Positions 50,231-58,917 of a DNA stretch of 64,000 bases are shown in pieces. The notes below the pieces were generated by a model, which worked only from the letters and a program-made list of their open reading frames with translations, did no database searches and was not told where the DNA came from. The DNA comes from Gynurincola endophyticus. Lineage in GTDB: Bacteria; Bacteroidota; Bacteroidia; Chitinophagales; Chitinophagaceae. Location of the stretch: contig NZ_RCWL01000001.1 of the NCBI RefSeq assembly GCF_003991195.1, positions 904,033 through 968,032 on the forward strand. The letters are read 5' to 3'. Numbering within the stretch: the first letter of the stretch is position 1; every line of letters begins with the position of its first letter. The translations under genes were made by a program, and so were the position numbers.

Positions 50231-51439
50231 TTATATGTTTTTCGGGAAAGGGTCAATGAATCTTATTTTATTGTCGAAGAGATATTTTTCTTCATCCTGC
50301 AGCAGACATTTTTCAAGGTCCATTATTATTTTTTCTTTATTGATATTCTGACCAATAAAAACCAGCTCATTCATACGATCACCCCATTGTTTGCTCCATC
50401 TTGCTTCAATAAATTGCTGATGATTGATAAAAGAGGCATATTTTGTTCTTTCACTGAGGGGCATAGTACACCACCAGACGCCTGCACTTTCAAGTCGGGA
50501 AGAGCCTCCGGCCTGAGAAAAGTTAAGTGCATCATTTGGGCGGGAGGCTAACCAAAACAAACCTTTTGCTCTTATAATACCCGAGGGATATTCTTCATTC
50601 AGGTATTGCCATAATCTTTCAGGATGAAAAGGGCTGGAGTTACGAAAAACAAAAGAACTTATACCATATTCTTCTGTTTCAGGTATATGAAGCGATGCTT
50701 CTAACTCTTTTTGCCAGCCTGCAGAATGTTGTGCTGTTTCAAAATCAAACAGACCGGTATTTATAATTTGTGAAGCATCTATTCTTCCAAATTCGGATCT
50801 GATAATTTTTGCATCAGGATTTAATTTTTTAACAGCGGCTGTTAACAGGCCTGTTGTATAGTCATCTACAAGATCTGTTTTATTGAGTATAATCACATTG
50901 GCAAATTCTATCTGGTCAGTCAGCAGGTTTACAATGGTGCGGTCGTCTCCCTCTGTATCAGTTAGATTTCGGTCAAGCAATCGTTGATTGGTACCAAAGT
51001 CTTTGAAAAAATTAAAACAATCTACCACCGTTACCATTGTATCAATATAGCTGAAGCGCGATAGATCGATGTGATTTTTTTCGTCTGTAAAAGAAAAAGT
51101 CTGAGCCACCGGAACAGGTTCGCTGATACCGGTACTTTCAATTAATAGATAATCATACCTGTTTTCTTTTGCTAGTTTTTCAACTTCTGCCATCAGGTCT
51201 TCACGAAGCGTACAGCAAATACAACCATTGCTCATTTCTACTAACTTCTCTTCCGTTCTGGATAAGGTATTTGTATTTTCTACTAATCTCGCATCAATGT
51301 TTATTTCGCTCATATCATTAACGATTACGGCTACTTTCAGTCCGGCTTTATTATGCAGGATATTGTTCAGTAATGTTGTTTTTCCTGCTCCTAGAAATCC
51401 ACTTAAAACTGTTACCGGCAACTTTTTTTCTGTTTTCAT
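50231..51439 (-). CDS. COG0523/CobW-family GTPase, putative metallochaperone
   Basis: This 402-aa G3E GTPase has Walker [10 protein letters not shown] (residues 14-22), the family metal-binding motif CxCC (Cys73-Ile-Cys75-Cys76 in NGCICCTL), the ESTGISEP block, and the base-specificity motif NKTD. The C-terminal CobW_C domain (about 265-395) follows. The layout and length fit the zinc-related branch (ZigA/YciC-like) that handles zinc under limitation, but sequence alone cannot rule out cobalt or other metals. It lies 76 nt downstream of two DUF3526 permeases and an ABC ATPase and is likely part of their operon. The dyads upstream of the ABC gene may place it under metal control. Confidence 0.9.
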   Translation of the reverse strand: MKTEKKLPVTVLSGFLGAGKTTLLNNILHNKAGLKVAVIVNDMSEINIDARLVENTNTLSRTEEKLVEMSNGCICCTLREDLMAEVEKLAKENRYDYLLIESTGISEPVPVAQTFSFTDEKNHIDLSRFSYIDTMVTVVDCFNFFKDFGTNQRLLDRNLTDTEGDDRTIVNLLTDQIEFANVIILNKTDLVDDYTTGLLTAAVKKLNPDAKIIRSEFGRIDASQIINTGLFDFETAQHSAGWQKELEASLHIPETEEYGISSFVFRNSSPFHPERLWQYLNEEYPSGIIRAKGLFWLASRPNDALNFSQAGGSSRLESAGVWWCTMPLSERTKYASFINHQQFIEARWSKQWGDRMNELVFIGQNINKEKIIMDLEKCLLQDEEKYLFDNKIRFIDPFPKNI

Positions 51440-51450
51440 ATCTGTTTAGT

Positions 51451-51499
51451 CCGGTGAAAATATTTTTTCAGATGAGTTGTATAAAATATTTTTCATCGG
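51451..51499. repeat. Inverted repeat before COG0523 gene
   Basis: CCGGTGAAAATATTTT (51451-51466) and AAAATATTTTTCATCGG (51483-51499) are near-perfect reverse complements (one mismatch, one indel) with a 16-nt spacer. It lies between the second permease and the COG0523 gene. It could be an internal operator, an attenuator, or an RNA-processing hairpin. Confidence 0.4.
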
Positions 51500-51515
51500 T
51501 TAAAAGTTTTTGATA

Positions 51516-52847
51516 TTATTTTTTATTGATATTGGAAAAAGTATCTACATAACGGAGAAATCTTTCTTTGTCTACTTTAACTTTATTCCAGCTGTCCATC
51601 AGTTGAATCTCTACTTTCTGATCAATCATTTGTTGAATGGTTTGCCTGTATCGATAATATGCATCATAATCTGTTTCTGAAAGTGAATTCATTTTATTTT
51701 GAAACCAGCTTACCGGATTGAAGAAATAACTGTTGCGGATAAAATTGTTTTTGTTTTCGTTGATGTTTTCAATTTTCTTAACAGCATTTTTCATTAATTG
51801 ATTGGTTATGCCGCTGGTTGAATTACCAATGATAAGTTCATTTTTGAGTGTGTCTTTTCCATGCTGGGTGTGTGCAAGTTGCGGGTATATTGTTAATAAT
51901 TGCTGTGCGATGTTATCTGAAGGCAGATCGTATATTTTATAGGTTTCTTCCCGGCTGGCATCCAGAAAATCAGTCATGTAACTGGCAGGATATTTTAATG
52001 TTACCAGCTGATGTACAGTGCCAGGAATGACTATGCATAGAATAATCCAGAGTGAAACCATCTTTATTGCCTGACCTGCACTTCCTTTTCCTTTCAGATT
52101 GATAAAATAGAAAGCTCCAAACCATAATGCTGTATAGAATACGATAAGCATGCAAAAGCGTATAAAATTTCCGGCTAGTTCTGTCAATGCTCCGGTGAGT
52201 AAGGCATAAGTAAACATCAATAGTATGATCAGGCTAATAAGTAAGAAGAAATAGAATCCAAACCGAGCTAATAACCATTTTTTGTTATTGATGTTATTAA
52301 TTTCAATCAGTTTATTAAAAGAGAGATCTTTTTCAAGCCCACCAATATTAAATAGCAGAATAATAGATAAAACCGGTAAAAGATAAAGAATAGCAAAACT
52401 GAAGTCGAGCGTACCTGTCATCAGTCTTTCAGGGTTAGCGATTTCTTCTGCAAGATCAGCATCCATAGTGCTGCTTCTGTTAGTGACCTGTTTATAGTAA
52501 CCATATTGTTCAGCCTGCCCTATAGAAAAAGGAATCAATTCAGAAGGTTCTTTGAAGGCAACAGCAGGAGCATACCATATTGCACGAACGGGTGTAGTTA
52601 CATCTATCCAGGGTTTATCATCAGGACCTTTTTTTCCTGCATCATACCAGACAGTAACTTCGTTTATGGTAAGTTTGTTTTTATTTTTTATACTTTCAAT
52701 TTCTTCCTTTTGTTTTTTTAAAAGCGTATAACCATTCTGAAGGCCATAGATAGCAGCCACGATAAAAAGAAACAGGGAAATTATTTTAAAAGTACTTCTG
52801 GCAAAATGCCTGAATTCATTTTGCATAATTGTAATCAGATGCTTCAT
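51516..52847 (-). CDS. ABC transporter permease, DUF3526, second copy
   Basis: This 443-aa membrane protein has one N-terminal helix (about 20-38, FKIISLFLFIVAAIYGLQNG), a large extracytoplasmic segment (about 40-140), then four or five further helices (about 145-280). A soluble segment of about 160 residues ends the protein. The layout is that of ABC-2/NosY-like permeases with DUF3526. It starts inside the last codons of the upstream permease gene (4-nt ATGA-type overlap at 52844-52847), so the two are translationally coupled. With the ATPase at 54267 it should form a heteromeric export-type transporter. The substrate is unknown. Confidence 0.85.
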   Translation of the reverse strand: MKHLITIMQNEFRHFARSTFKIISLFLFIVAAIYGLQNGYTLLKKQKEEIESIKNKNKLTINEVTVWYDAGKKGPDDKPWIDVTTPVRAIWYAPAVAFKEPSELIPFSIGQAEQYGYYKQVTNRSSTMDADLAEEIANPERLMTGTLDFSFAILYLLPVLSIILLFNIGGLEKDLSFNKLIEINNINNKKWLLARFGFYFFLLISLIILLMFTYALLTGALTELAGNFIRFCMLIVFYTALWFGAFYFINLKGKGSAGQAIKMVSLWIILCIVIPGTVHQLVTLKYPASYMTDFLDASREETYKIYDLPSDNIAQQLLTIYPQLAHTQHGKDTLKNELIIGNSTSGITNQLMKNAVKKIENINENKNNFIRNSYFFNPVSWFQNKMNSLSETDYDAYYRYRQTIQQMIDQKVEIQLMDSWNKVKVDKERFLRYVDTFSNINKK

Positions 52848-54253
52848 GCCAGTTTTATTTTTTTTGAAGTTGTAAATACAATAATGGTGATTGCCAATAC
52901 CCAGATTGCAAGCAATAAAAAGTCTGTTACATAGTGTATACTTATTAGTTTCCAGGAGGGCATTTTGTATTCAAATTGACTGATTGATCTGTAAAACTGA
53001 TTGTTTTCTTTTTGTGCTCTTTCTCCTGTTTTTGACCCTCCGAACGCATGTTGATCGTTTAGCGTTTTAATGAGCGTTCTGCGATAGTTTTCTGCCTGTT
53101 GAAGAAAATCCAGATGATGATGCATATCGCTTCCACTGAGTGCCATGCCGGTGCTTTGTAAAGAAGCGAAAGGGTTAATGATGCCTGACAGCTGATAAAA
53201 TTTTTTCTGTTTTTGAAGTAATCCGTAGTTGTTTCCGAAATGTTTATCCCATACAGCGTTTCCGTATTCTTCATCGGCCTGCATACGAAGTCCGTCAAAA
53301 TTTACCGGTAAATCCTGCAGACTGGTAACTTTATATTTAGCTAGTGTTTGCTGCTTAAATTCTTCTGATCTCTTATCTGATGGATTATGTCCGTCGAGCC
53401 CCTGAGACCGGTCTTCCTGCATGGCCGCCGTGAAGTTCTGCCTGCTTGGCAGCGGATATAGTTTATCTGTGGTATTTCCCCATATTCTGGGTAGAAATAT
53501 CGTCCATAATAACCATAATCCAAGCATAGACGATAAGGAGGCCGTATTGGTTTTTAAGCGTGCTGAAAACCAGGTTGAAAGAAGTGTAATGATGTAATAG
53601 TATGCCGAATATACCAGTGACAAAAGAGTTATTCTTATCAGGCTGTCTTTGCCTATGCCCTGTGAATTAATAATCATTTGACCTGCTACAGTAACGGCTA
53701 AAAGTAGTAAACCATACATCCATACGCTAATAGCTTTAGAGAAGATAACCGAGCGAAGTGATGCTCCCTGAAGCACAAGGAGTTTAAGCCTTCCGGTTTC
53801 TTTTTCACTACTTACTGATGCAAAAGCAAGAAAAATGAGTAAAAGCGGAATAATATATTGCAGTAATAATGAAGGTTTGAGTTTTCCAAACTTAGACACT
53901 GATAGGGTTTGTGATGCTTCCGAGTATATTATTTCGTTCTGCATATGACCTTCCAGCCGTAAAACATTTCCGGTAATACTGTTGATACCCTCATCAATAC
54001 TGCTTAGGGATGTAACGGGTTTAAAAACGTAAGAGCCGTAGTGTGCAGCACTGTGCGGATTCATATTGTCAATACTTTCCCATTGTTCACGTACATGCTC
54101 GCCGGCTGCCTGCTGCTGTTGTTGTTGCTGACTGGTTTGAGCACTTCCTGACCAGGTTACCATTATAAGTGTAATAATGAACAACGCCGTTAGATAAACT
54201 AATACCCGGACTCTGAACAGCATTTTCAGCTCGTTTATGATAATTTGCTTCAT
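52844..54253 (-). CDS. ABC transporter permease, DUF3526, first copy
   Basis: This 469-aa membrane protein has the same layout as the next gene: an N-terminal helix (VLVYLTALFIITLIMVTWSG), an extracytoplasmic loop with a run of Gln residues (QQQQQQQ) near residue 45, four more helices with IPLLLIFLAFASVSSEKETG between them, a long soluble insert (about 265-420), and a final helix (LLAIWVLAITIIVFTTS). The motif VSSEKETGRLKLLVLQG is typical of NosY-like ABC-2 permeases. It lies 13 nt after the ATPase gene and overlaps the next permease by 4 nt. Confidence 0.85.
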   Translation of the reverse strand: MKQIIINELKMLFRVRVLVYLTALFIITLIMVTWSGSAQTSQQQQQQQAAGEHVREQWESIDNMNPHSAAHYGSYVFKPVTSLSSIDEGINSITGNVLRLEGHMQNEIIYSEASQTLSVSKFGKLKPSLLLQYIIPLLLIFLAFASVSSEKETGRLKLLVLQGASLRSVIFSKAISVWMYGLLLLAVTVAGQMIINSQGIGKDSLIRITLLSLVYSAYYYIITLLSTWFSARLKTNTASLSSMLGLWLLWTIFLPRIWGNTTDKLYPLPSRQNFTAAMQEDRSQGLDGHNPSDKRSEEFKQQTLAKYKVTSLQDLPVNFDGLRMQADEEYGNAVWDKHFGNNYGLLQKQKKFYQLSGIINPFASLQSTGMALSGSDMHHHLDFLQQAENYRRTLIKTLNDQHAFGGSKTGERAQKENNQFYRSISQFEYKMPSWKLISIHYVTDFLLLAIWVLAITIIVFTTSKKIKLA

Positions 54254-54266
54254 AAAATAAATTGTT

Positions 54267-54968
54267 TTAATCCTGCATGTAGTTCAGATAGATTTTTTCC
54301 AGTTCATTTGCGGTTACTGCGGACGTGTGCATTTCATTTACCAAAACTCCGTGTTTGAGAATACCAATCCGGTGACAGGTTTCACGCACCCGGAAAATAT
54401 CGTGCGATGCCATCAAAATGGCCGCTCCTTCATCTGCAAGTTTTTTGAGTAATAATGATAGCTCATTGCTAGCCAGTGGATCCAATCCACTGGCAGGTTC
54501 GTCAAGCAGATAAGCACTTGCTTTTTTCGCATATGCAATGGCAATACCTACTTTTTGCCGCATGCCTTTAGAATAAGTTTCTGTTCTTCTGTTCAGTGCT
54601 TCCTCCCGCAAACCACATTTCGTCAGAAAACCGGATAATTCCTGTCTGCTATAATGCAGGTTAGCTATTTTACAGAAATAGTCAAGGTTTTCAATCCCAG
54701 ATAGATAGGGGTAGAGATTAACATTTTCAGGAATATAGCCGATATGCTTTCGTGAAGTTCCGGCCTGCTCGCTGGTATTGATACCGGCAATTATGGTTTT
54801 ACCACTATCGGGTTTTAAGAATCCCAGAAGCATATTCATGGTGGTTGATTTGCCGGCACCGTTCGGCCCGAGTAAACCATAAATTTCTCCACCGGCTACA
54901 GTCAATGACAAACTATCTACTGCCTGTTTGCCTTTATATGATAAACTCGCATTTTGGATCGCTATCAT
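54267..54968 (-). CDS. ABC transporter ATP-binding protein
   Basis: This 233-aa ATPase has Walker A GPNGAGKST (residues 34-42), the signature YSKGMRQKVGIAIAY (in place of LSGGQ), and Walker B YLLDEPASGLDP followed by the switch His (MASHD). The class is that of ABC-2/NosF-type exporters. It is the first gene of the unit ATPase - DUF3526 permease - DUF3526 permease - COG0523 GTPase, all on the minus strand with gaps of 13, -4 and 76 nt. Its upstream region holds two TGCAAYA-type dyads and a long hairpin, so metal-dependent control is likely. Confidence 0.92.
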   Translation of the reverse strand: MIAIQNASLSYKGKQAVDSLSLTVAGGEIYGLLGPNGAGKSTTMNMLLGFLKPDSGKTIIAGINTSEQAGTSRKHIGYIPENVNLYPYLSGIENLDYFCKIANLHYSRQELSGFLTKCGLREEALNRRTETYSKGMRQKVGIAIAYAKKASAYLLDEPASGLDPLASNELSLLLKKLADEGAAILMASHDIFRVRETCHRIGILKHGVLVNEMHTSAVTANELEKIYLNYMQD

Positions 54969-55004
54969 AACACTTTTTTAGCTTTGAAAAATTATAATCG
55001 TACT

Positions 55005-55047
55005 TACTCAAAGTGAATTGATACGAAGTACCAATTCACTTTGAGTA
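55005..55047. promoter_or_regulatory. Strong hairpin in leader of ABC/COG0523 operon
   Basis: TACTCAAAGTGAATTG (55005-55020) is the exact reverse complement of 55032-55047, and TAC/GTA extends the stem across the loop. It lies about 40-80 nt upstream of the first ATG, thus within the expected 5' untranslated leader. No T run follows on the minus strand, so it is not a simple terminator. Confidence 0.55.
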
Positions 55048-55069
55048 CAAGCAGTTGCTATAAGATAAT

Positions 55070-55088
55070 AATGCAACAGTGTTGCGAA
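55070..55088. promoter_or_regulatory. Putative operator 1 (Zur-like dyad)
   Basis: TGCAACA-G-TGTTGCG (55072-55086) is a 7-bp dyad around a central G with one mismatch. It has nearly the same core as operator 2, 38 bp away centre to centre. On the minus strand it lies between a TTTC (-33 like) and TATCTTAT (-7 like), so binding would block the operon promoter. The regulator assignment is inference from the neighbouring COG0523 gene. Confidence 0.55.
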
Positions 55089-55105
55089 AATAGTAATTAT
55101 TTTAT

Positions 55106-55128
55106 TTAATGCAATAGTGTTGCATTAA
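55106..55128. promoter_or_regulatory. Putative operator 2 (Zur-like dyad)
   Basis: TTAATGCAATA-G-TGTTGCATTAA (11-bp arms at 55106-55116 and 55118-55128) is a near-perfect dyad with one mismatch. The core TGCAAYA-G-TGTTGC is shared with operator 1. Confidence 0.6.
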
Positions 55129-55424
55129 TTTCTGTAAAATAAGTGATGAAAGGTTTTTTCAAGGGCGTATGTGGGTATATGGGCATGAATAACATGCTCT
55201 GAGAAGTTGATATGGAAACAAAACCGGTTTTAAATGGCGCAAAATTGAATTGCGGAAAGGCTGTATACAATTCTTCAATATTGTAACATTTTGTAAATAT
55301 CAGTCATAAACAGTTCTTTATAAATGACTTTTAAATATGCCTGCAATTATTGAACGGTAAAATCCTGTAGAACCTGTATTTTGGTTCAGGTGGAGTTTTT
55401 TTTCTTATCCAGCAATGATTGCGG
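55129..55424. other. Intergenic region upstream of YkgJ gene
   Basis: No clear gene. A 24-codon ORF (ATG 55212 to about 55286, METKPVLNGAKLNCG...) has no recognised match. A hairpin with arms GAACC/GGTTC near 55372-55390 followed by T (55394-55403) could be a weak plus-strand terminator. Confidence 0.35.
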
Positions 55425-55432
55425 TAACTTTG
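55425..55432 (+). promoter_or_regulatory. -7 box of YkgJ gene
   Basis: TAACTTTG is a perfect TAnnTTTG, ending 7 nt before the ATG at 55440; TTTC at 55401-55404 may be the -33 element. The mRNA should be leaderless or have a leader of only a few bases. Confidence 0.65.
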
Positions 55433-55439
55433 CAGCGCA

Positions 55440-55937
55440 ATGTCGAAGGCAAAAAAAACATATAAAGAAGTGGATCTCGAGAATTGGGAAATGAAATCAA
55501 AAGCCAATACCAAAAAGTATCAGCAGCTTTTGAAAACTATTCCTCAGGCTGCTGCTATTAAAGCTTTGCCCGACTTGCATGAAGAAGCCTTTGAAAAGGT
55601 AGATTGCCTGTCTTGTGCAGCCTGCTGCAAAAACTATTCACCCCGGTTTAAAACACCGGATATTAAACGTATCAGTAAACACCTCCGGATGAGAGAAAGT
55701 ACGTTTATCGATACTTACCTGAATCTTGATAACGAAGGTGATTATGTTGTAAAAAACACTCCATGTCCGTTTCTGGGAGCTGACAATTATTGCAGCATCT
55801 ATGAAGTGCGTCCTTCAGATTGTGCCAGATTTCCTTATACAGATGAAGATGTATTGTTGAAAAGAAAAAACATTACACTTAAAAACGTTACTTTTTGTCC
55901 GGCTGTTTACTATGTGCTCGAAAAATTGTCGCCTTAA
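55440..55937 (+). CDS. YkgJ-family cysteine-cluster protein
   Basis: This 165-aa cytosolic protein carries the YkgJ/FliB-type cysteine cluster: Cys56, Cys59, Cys62 and Cys63 (CLSCAACC), then CPFL near residue 108, CSIYEVRPSDCARFPY and a final Cys (FCPAV). Such clusters bind zinc or an iron-sulphur centre; the biochemical role of the family is unknown. Its 3' end overlaps by 4 nt the convergent deoxynucleoside kinase gene. It has its own promoter and lies next to, but divergent from, the ABC/COG0523 operon. Confidence 0.88.
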   Translation: MSKAKKTYKEVDLENWEMKSKANTKKYQQLLKTIPQAAAIKALPDLHEEAFEKVDCLSCAACCKNYSPRFKTPDIKRISKHLRMRESTFIDTYLNLDNEGDYVVKNTPCPFLGADNYCSIYEVRPSDCARFPYTDEDVLLKRKNITLKNVTFCPAVYYVLEKLSP

Positions 55938-56566
55938 TCCAGTACGATTGGGTGTTGCCCGTTTGTATATTCTTTTTCCAAAGCATCCAGAATGATATTG
56001 ACATGTTTATCATTCGTTATAAAATCGGCATTGCTGGCATCTACCATCAATGTTTTGATATTATATTGCTTAATGTATTGCAGATAAGTATCCTGAATAT
56101 TTGAAAGGTATTCGTCAGGTATACTTTGCTCATAAGAACGGTTTCTCTTTTTTATATTTTGCTGAAGTTTATCAACCGGCGCATGCAGATAAATCAATAT
56201 CTCCGGTTGAAGTAATTGCGCATGGATAATATCGAATAGCTTCTGATACAGTTTAAATTCTTCTTCAGGCAGGTTCACTTTTGCAAACAACAAACATTTT
56301 GTAAATAAGTAATCACTGATTGTTACCTGTTGAAAGATATCCTGGGTTTGTAGTAATTCTTTCAATTGCTTATATCGCTCAGCCATAAAGAAGAGTTCTA
56401 ATGGAAAAGCATATTGTGCCGGATTCTCATAAAATTTTGAGAGGAAAGGATTGTCTGCAAATGCTTCCAGAATTAATCTCGCATTCAGTTTTTTAGCCAG
56501 AATATTGGCTAAGGTGGTTTTGCCTGCCCCAATGTTTCCTTCTATCGTAATAAATCTGTATCTCAT
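55934..56566 (-). CDS. Deoxynucleoside kinase
   Basis: This 210-aa enzyme of the dNK family phosphorylates deoxynucleosides for salvage. The P-loop is GNIGAGKTT (residues 10-18), the family block LEAFADNPFLSKFYENPAQYAF follows, then the ER motif (AERYKQ), DYLFTKCLLFA and the LID-type arginines in KKRNRSYEQ. By layout it is closest to the deoxyadenosine/deoxyguanosine kinases, but substrate preference is not decided by sequence. It begins 36 nt after folK on the same strand and should be co-transcribed with it. Confidence 0.9.
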   Translation of the reverse strand: MRYRFITIEGNIGAGKTTLANILAKKLNARLILEAFADNPFLSKFYENPAQYAFPLELFFMAERYKQLKELLQTQDIFQQVTISDYLFTKCLLFAKVNLPEEEFKLYQKLFDIIHAQLLQPEILIYLHAPVDKLQQNIKKRNRSYEQSIPDEYLSNIQDTYLQYIKQYNIKTLMVDASNADFITNDKHVNIILDALEKEYTNGQHPIVLD

Positions 56567-56601
56567 GTCGGTTACCGCAAAGAAATGCTAATCAGATAAT
56601 T

Positions 56602-57087
56602 TTAAGGAATATATTTTTTCACATCTAACGAGTCTATACATTCGTAGTAAAGCTGCTCTACTGTTTTCAGGTGCACCGGGTGCAGGTAAGTGGGAGCGAT
56701 TATATTCAGAGGGGTTAATACGAATTTTCTTTCAGCTATTCTCGGATGCGGAATGGCTAAATGCGGTTGATTGATAATATCGTTGTTATATAACAAAATA
56801 TCTATATCAATGGTTCTGGCTCCATATTTTTCATTTCTTATCCGCCCTAGTTCTAACTCGATACTTAATGCTTTTTGTAGTACATTGTCAGCAGAAAGTG
56901 CAGTTTGAACTTTCAGTACCTGATTCAGAAAGGGAGCCTGTTCGGTATTTCCCCAGGCTTCAGTTTCATAAATAGGGGAAAAATCAATGATTCGTCCTAT
57001 ATTTAACCCAATCAGTTGCGCAGCTTTTGTGAGATAGTTTAATCTGTCTCCCAGGTTGCCGCCGATCAATAAAAAACATGTATTCAT
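56602..57087 (-). CDS. folK: 2-amino-4-hydroxy-6-hydroxymethyldihydropteridine diphosphokinase
   Basis: FolK (HPPK) transfers pyrophosphate from ATP to 6-hydroxymethyl-dihydropterin in folate synthesis. The 161-aa length is normal, with family blocks LLIGGNLGDRLNYLTKAAQL at the N terminus, YETEAWGNTEQAPFLNQVLK, the catalytic RTIDIDILLY and PHPRIAERKFVLTPL. GAACTTTG (minus, 57110-57117) is a near -7 box. It is the first gene of a two-gene unit with the deoxynucleoside kinase. It is divergent from sppA. Confidence 0.96.
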   Translation of the reverse strand: MNTCFLLIGGNLGDRLNYLTKAAQLIGLNIGRIIDFSPIYETEAWGNTEQAPFLNQVLKVQTALSADNVLQKALSIELELGRIRNEKYGARTIDIDILLYNNDIINQPHLAIPHPRIAERKFVLTPLNIIAPTYLHPVHLKTVEQLYYECIDSLDVKKYIP

Positions 57088-57144
57088 ACTTAATTACAGG
57101 CTGAATACGCAAAGTTCATAGAAATTTGATAAAACTAAACACAG

Positions 57145-58905
57145 ATGAAGAGCTTTTTTAAAATTTTCTTTGCATCCACTGCTGCATTGGTATTTTTTTG
57201 CTTTTTTATTATTGTAATAGGTGTTTGTACAGCGGGTTCATCTGCTGTTACCATTTCACCTAAATCGGTGTTAACCATCGATTTGTCAAAGAGTTATCCC
57301 GAAGTGGGGCAAACAAACCCTTTGCTGTTTTTACAATCTGATAAAGAATACGATTTGCCTTCTTTTTATGAAGTGATTCAATTGATTGAAATGGCAGCTA
57401 ATGACCCTTCTGTAAACGCTATTTTACTACAGGGCAGCAATAACAATAATGGTTTTGCTAACAGCGATGAATTGAGAAAAGCACTGATGAAGTTTAGAGA
57501 AAAATCTGGCAAGCCGGTATATGGTTATGCTGCTGAAATGAGCCAGTTGTCTTATTTTGTAATGAGTGCGGCTGACTCAGTTTTTGTAAATCCGCAGGGA
57601 GCTATCGAGTGGTCAGGGTTATCTACCACCTTATTGTTCTTTAAAGGAGCACTCGATAAGCTTGAAATAAACCCTCAGATTATTTATGCCGGAAAGTTTA
57701 AAAGTGCTACCGAACCTTTCCGTGAGAAAAAAATGTCAGATCCTAACCGCATTCAGTATACCGAATTGCTGGAAGATCTTTTCAACTATATGGTAACAGA
57801 AGTGGCGGCATCAAGAAACATTGATCCTGTTTTGTTACGCAAACAAGCTGATGAACAAGTGGTCGTATTTCCGCAACACGCAATGGATATTAAATTGATT
57901 GACGGCCTCCGTTATGAAGATGAAGTAGAAAATATTTTCAGAGAGTTATTGTCAGTTTCTCCTGCACGCAAAATTGCATATGAATCTATCGCTAAGTATG
58001 CAGAGGCTAAAAAGCTAAGCCTGATTAATAGCAGCGCTGATAAAATTGCTTTAATTGCCGCTGAAGGAGATATCATTACCGGTAAGGGTGGATACAAGCA
58101 GATTGCATCGGAAGATTATATCTCCCTGATTAAAAAAGCCCGTTTAAATTCATCCGTAAAAGCTGTTGTGTTCAGAGTAAATTCGGGGGGCGGATCTGCA
58201 TTGGCTTCAGAAGAAATCTGGCGTGAAATTACGCTTACCAGACAAGTTAAACCGGTGATTGTAAGCATGGGTAACTATGCTGCTTCCGGCGGTTATTATA
58301 TTGCAGCGAATGGAAATACCATTGTGGCCGATCCTACCACTTTAACCGGATCAATCGGTGTTTTTGCAATGATCCCATCCGTACAAAAGTTAATGAATAA
58401 TAAACTCGGAATTACCACCGATGGCGTACAGACCAGTGAAAAAGCGCAACCGATCAATGTATTTGAAGACCTGAAACCTTTTCAGGTTGAATTACTGAAA
58501 ACTCAGATTGATACCATTTATGCTGTTTTCAAGCGACGCGTAGCTGAAGGAAGAAACCTTTCGGTTGATTATGTAGACAGTATCGCCCAGGGACGTGTAT
58601 GGAGCGGTATTAAAGCAAAAGAAATCGGACTGGTAGATACTTTGGGATCGTTAAATACCGCTATCGCCATCGCCGCACAACAGGCAGAATTGCGTGATTA
58701 CGGTATTATTCATTATCCTGACAAAAAAAGCAAACTGGAGTTCTCCAATTTCCCGATGGAGTTAATTTCATCAAAATCAAAGCAGGATATACTGGCAGAA
58801 TCTCTGGGACAGGAAGGCTTACAGGTGTATGAATCGCTCAAAAGCCTGCAATCTAACTTTAAAGTTCCGCTGCTAAAACCTTACGAAACATTTATTATCA
58901 GATAA
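57145..58905 (+). CDS. sppA: Signal peptide peptidase SppA, 67-kDa type
   Basis: SppA is a membrane-bound serine protease that degrades cleaved signal peptides. The 586-aa protein is the long form with two fused homologous halves. An N-terminal membrane helix (about 5-30) precedes them. The general-base lysine lies in the first half (GKFKSATEPF, residues 183-192), and the nucleophile is Ser381 in the second (GNYAASGGYYIA). Residues LTGSIGVFAM and GRVWSGIKAKEIGLVDTLG complete the family pattern. It has its own near -7 box (GAAATTTG, 57121-57128) and is divergent from folK. Confidence 0.95.
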   Translation: MKSFFKIFFASTAALVFFCFFIIVIGVCTAGSSAVTISPKSVLTIDLSKSYPEVGQTNPLLFLQSDKEYDLPSFYEVIQLIEMAANDPSVNAILLQGSNNNNGFANSDELRKALMKFREKSGKPVYGYAAEMSQLSYFVMSAADSVFVNPQGAIEWSGLSTTLLFFKGALDKLEINPQIIYAGKFKSATEPFREKKMSDPNRIQYTELLEDLFNYMVTEVAASRNIDPVLLRKQADEQVVVFPQHAMDIKLIDGLRYEDEVENIFRELLSVSPARKIAYESIAKYAEAKKLSLINSSADKIALIAAEGDIITGKGGYKQIASEDYISLIKKARLNSSVKAVVFRVNSGGGSALASEEIWREITLTRQVKPVIVSMGNYAASGGYYIAANGNTIVADPTTLTGSIGVFAMIPSVQKLMNNKLGITTDGVQTSEKAQPINVFEDLKPFQVELLKTQIDTIYAVFKRRVAEGRNLSVDYVDSIAQGRVWSGIKAKEIGLVDTLGSLNTAIAIAAQQAELRDYGIIHYPDKKSKLEFSNFPMELISSKSKQDILAESLGQEGLQVYESLKSLQSNFKVPLLKPYETFIIR

Positions 58906-58917
58906 CCTATTCTACTG

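Noticed and set aside
50231..51439. Cobalamin-related role or cobalamin riboswitch for the CobW-family gene
   Set aside because: No cobalamin riboswitch element or B12 biosynthesis genes are nearby; the CxCC layout and context fit the zinc-type COG0523 branch better.
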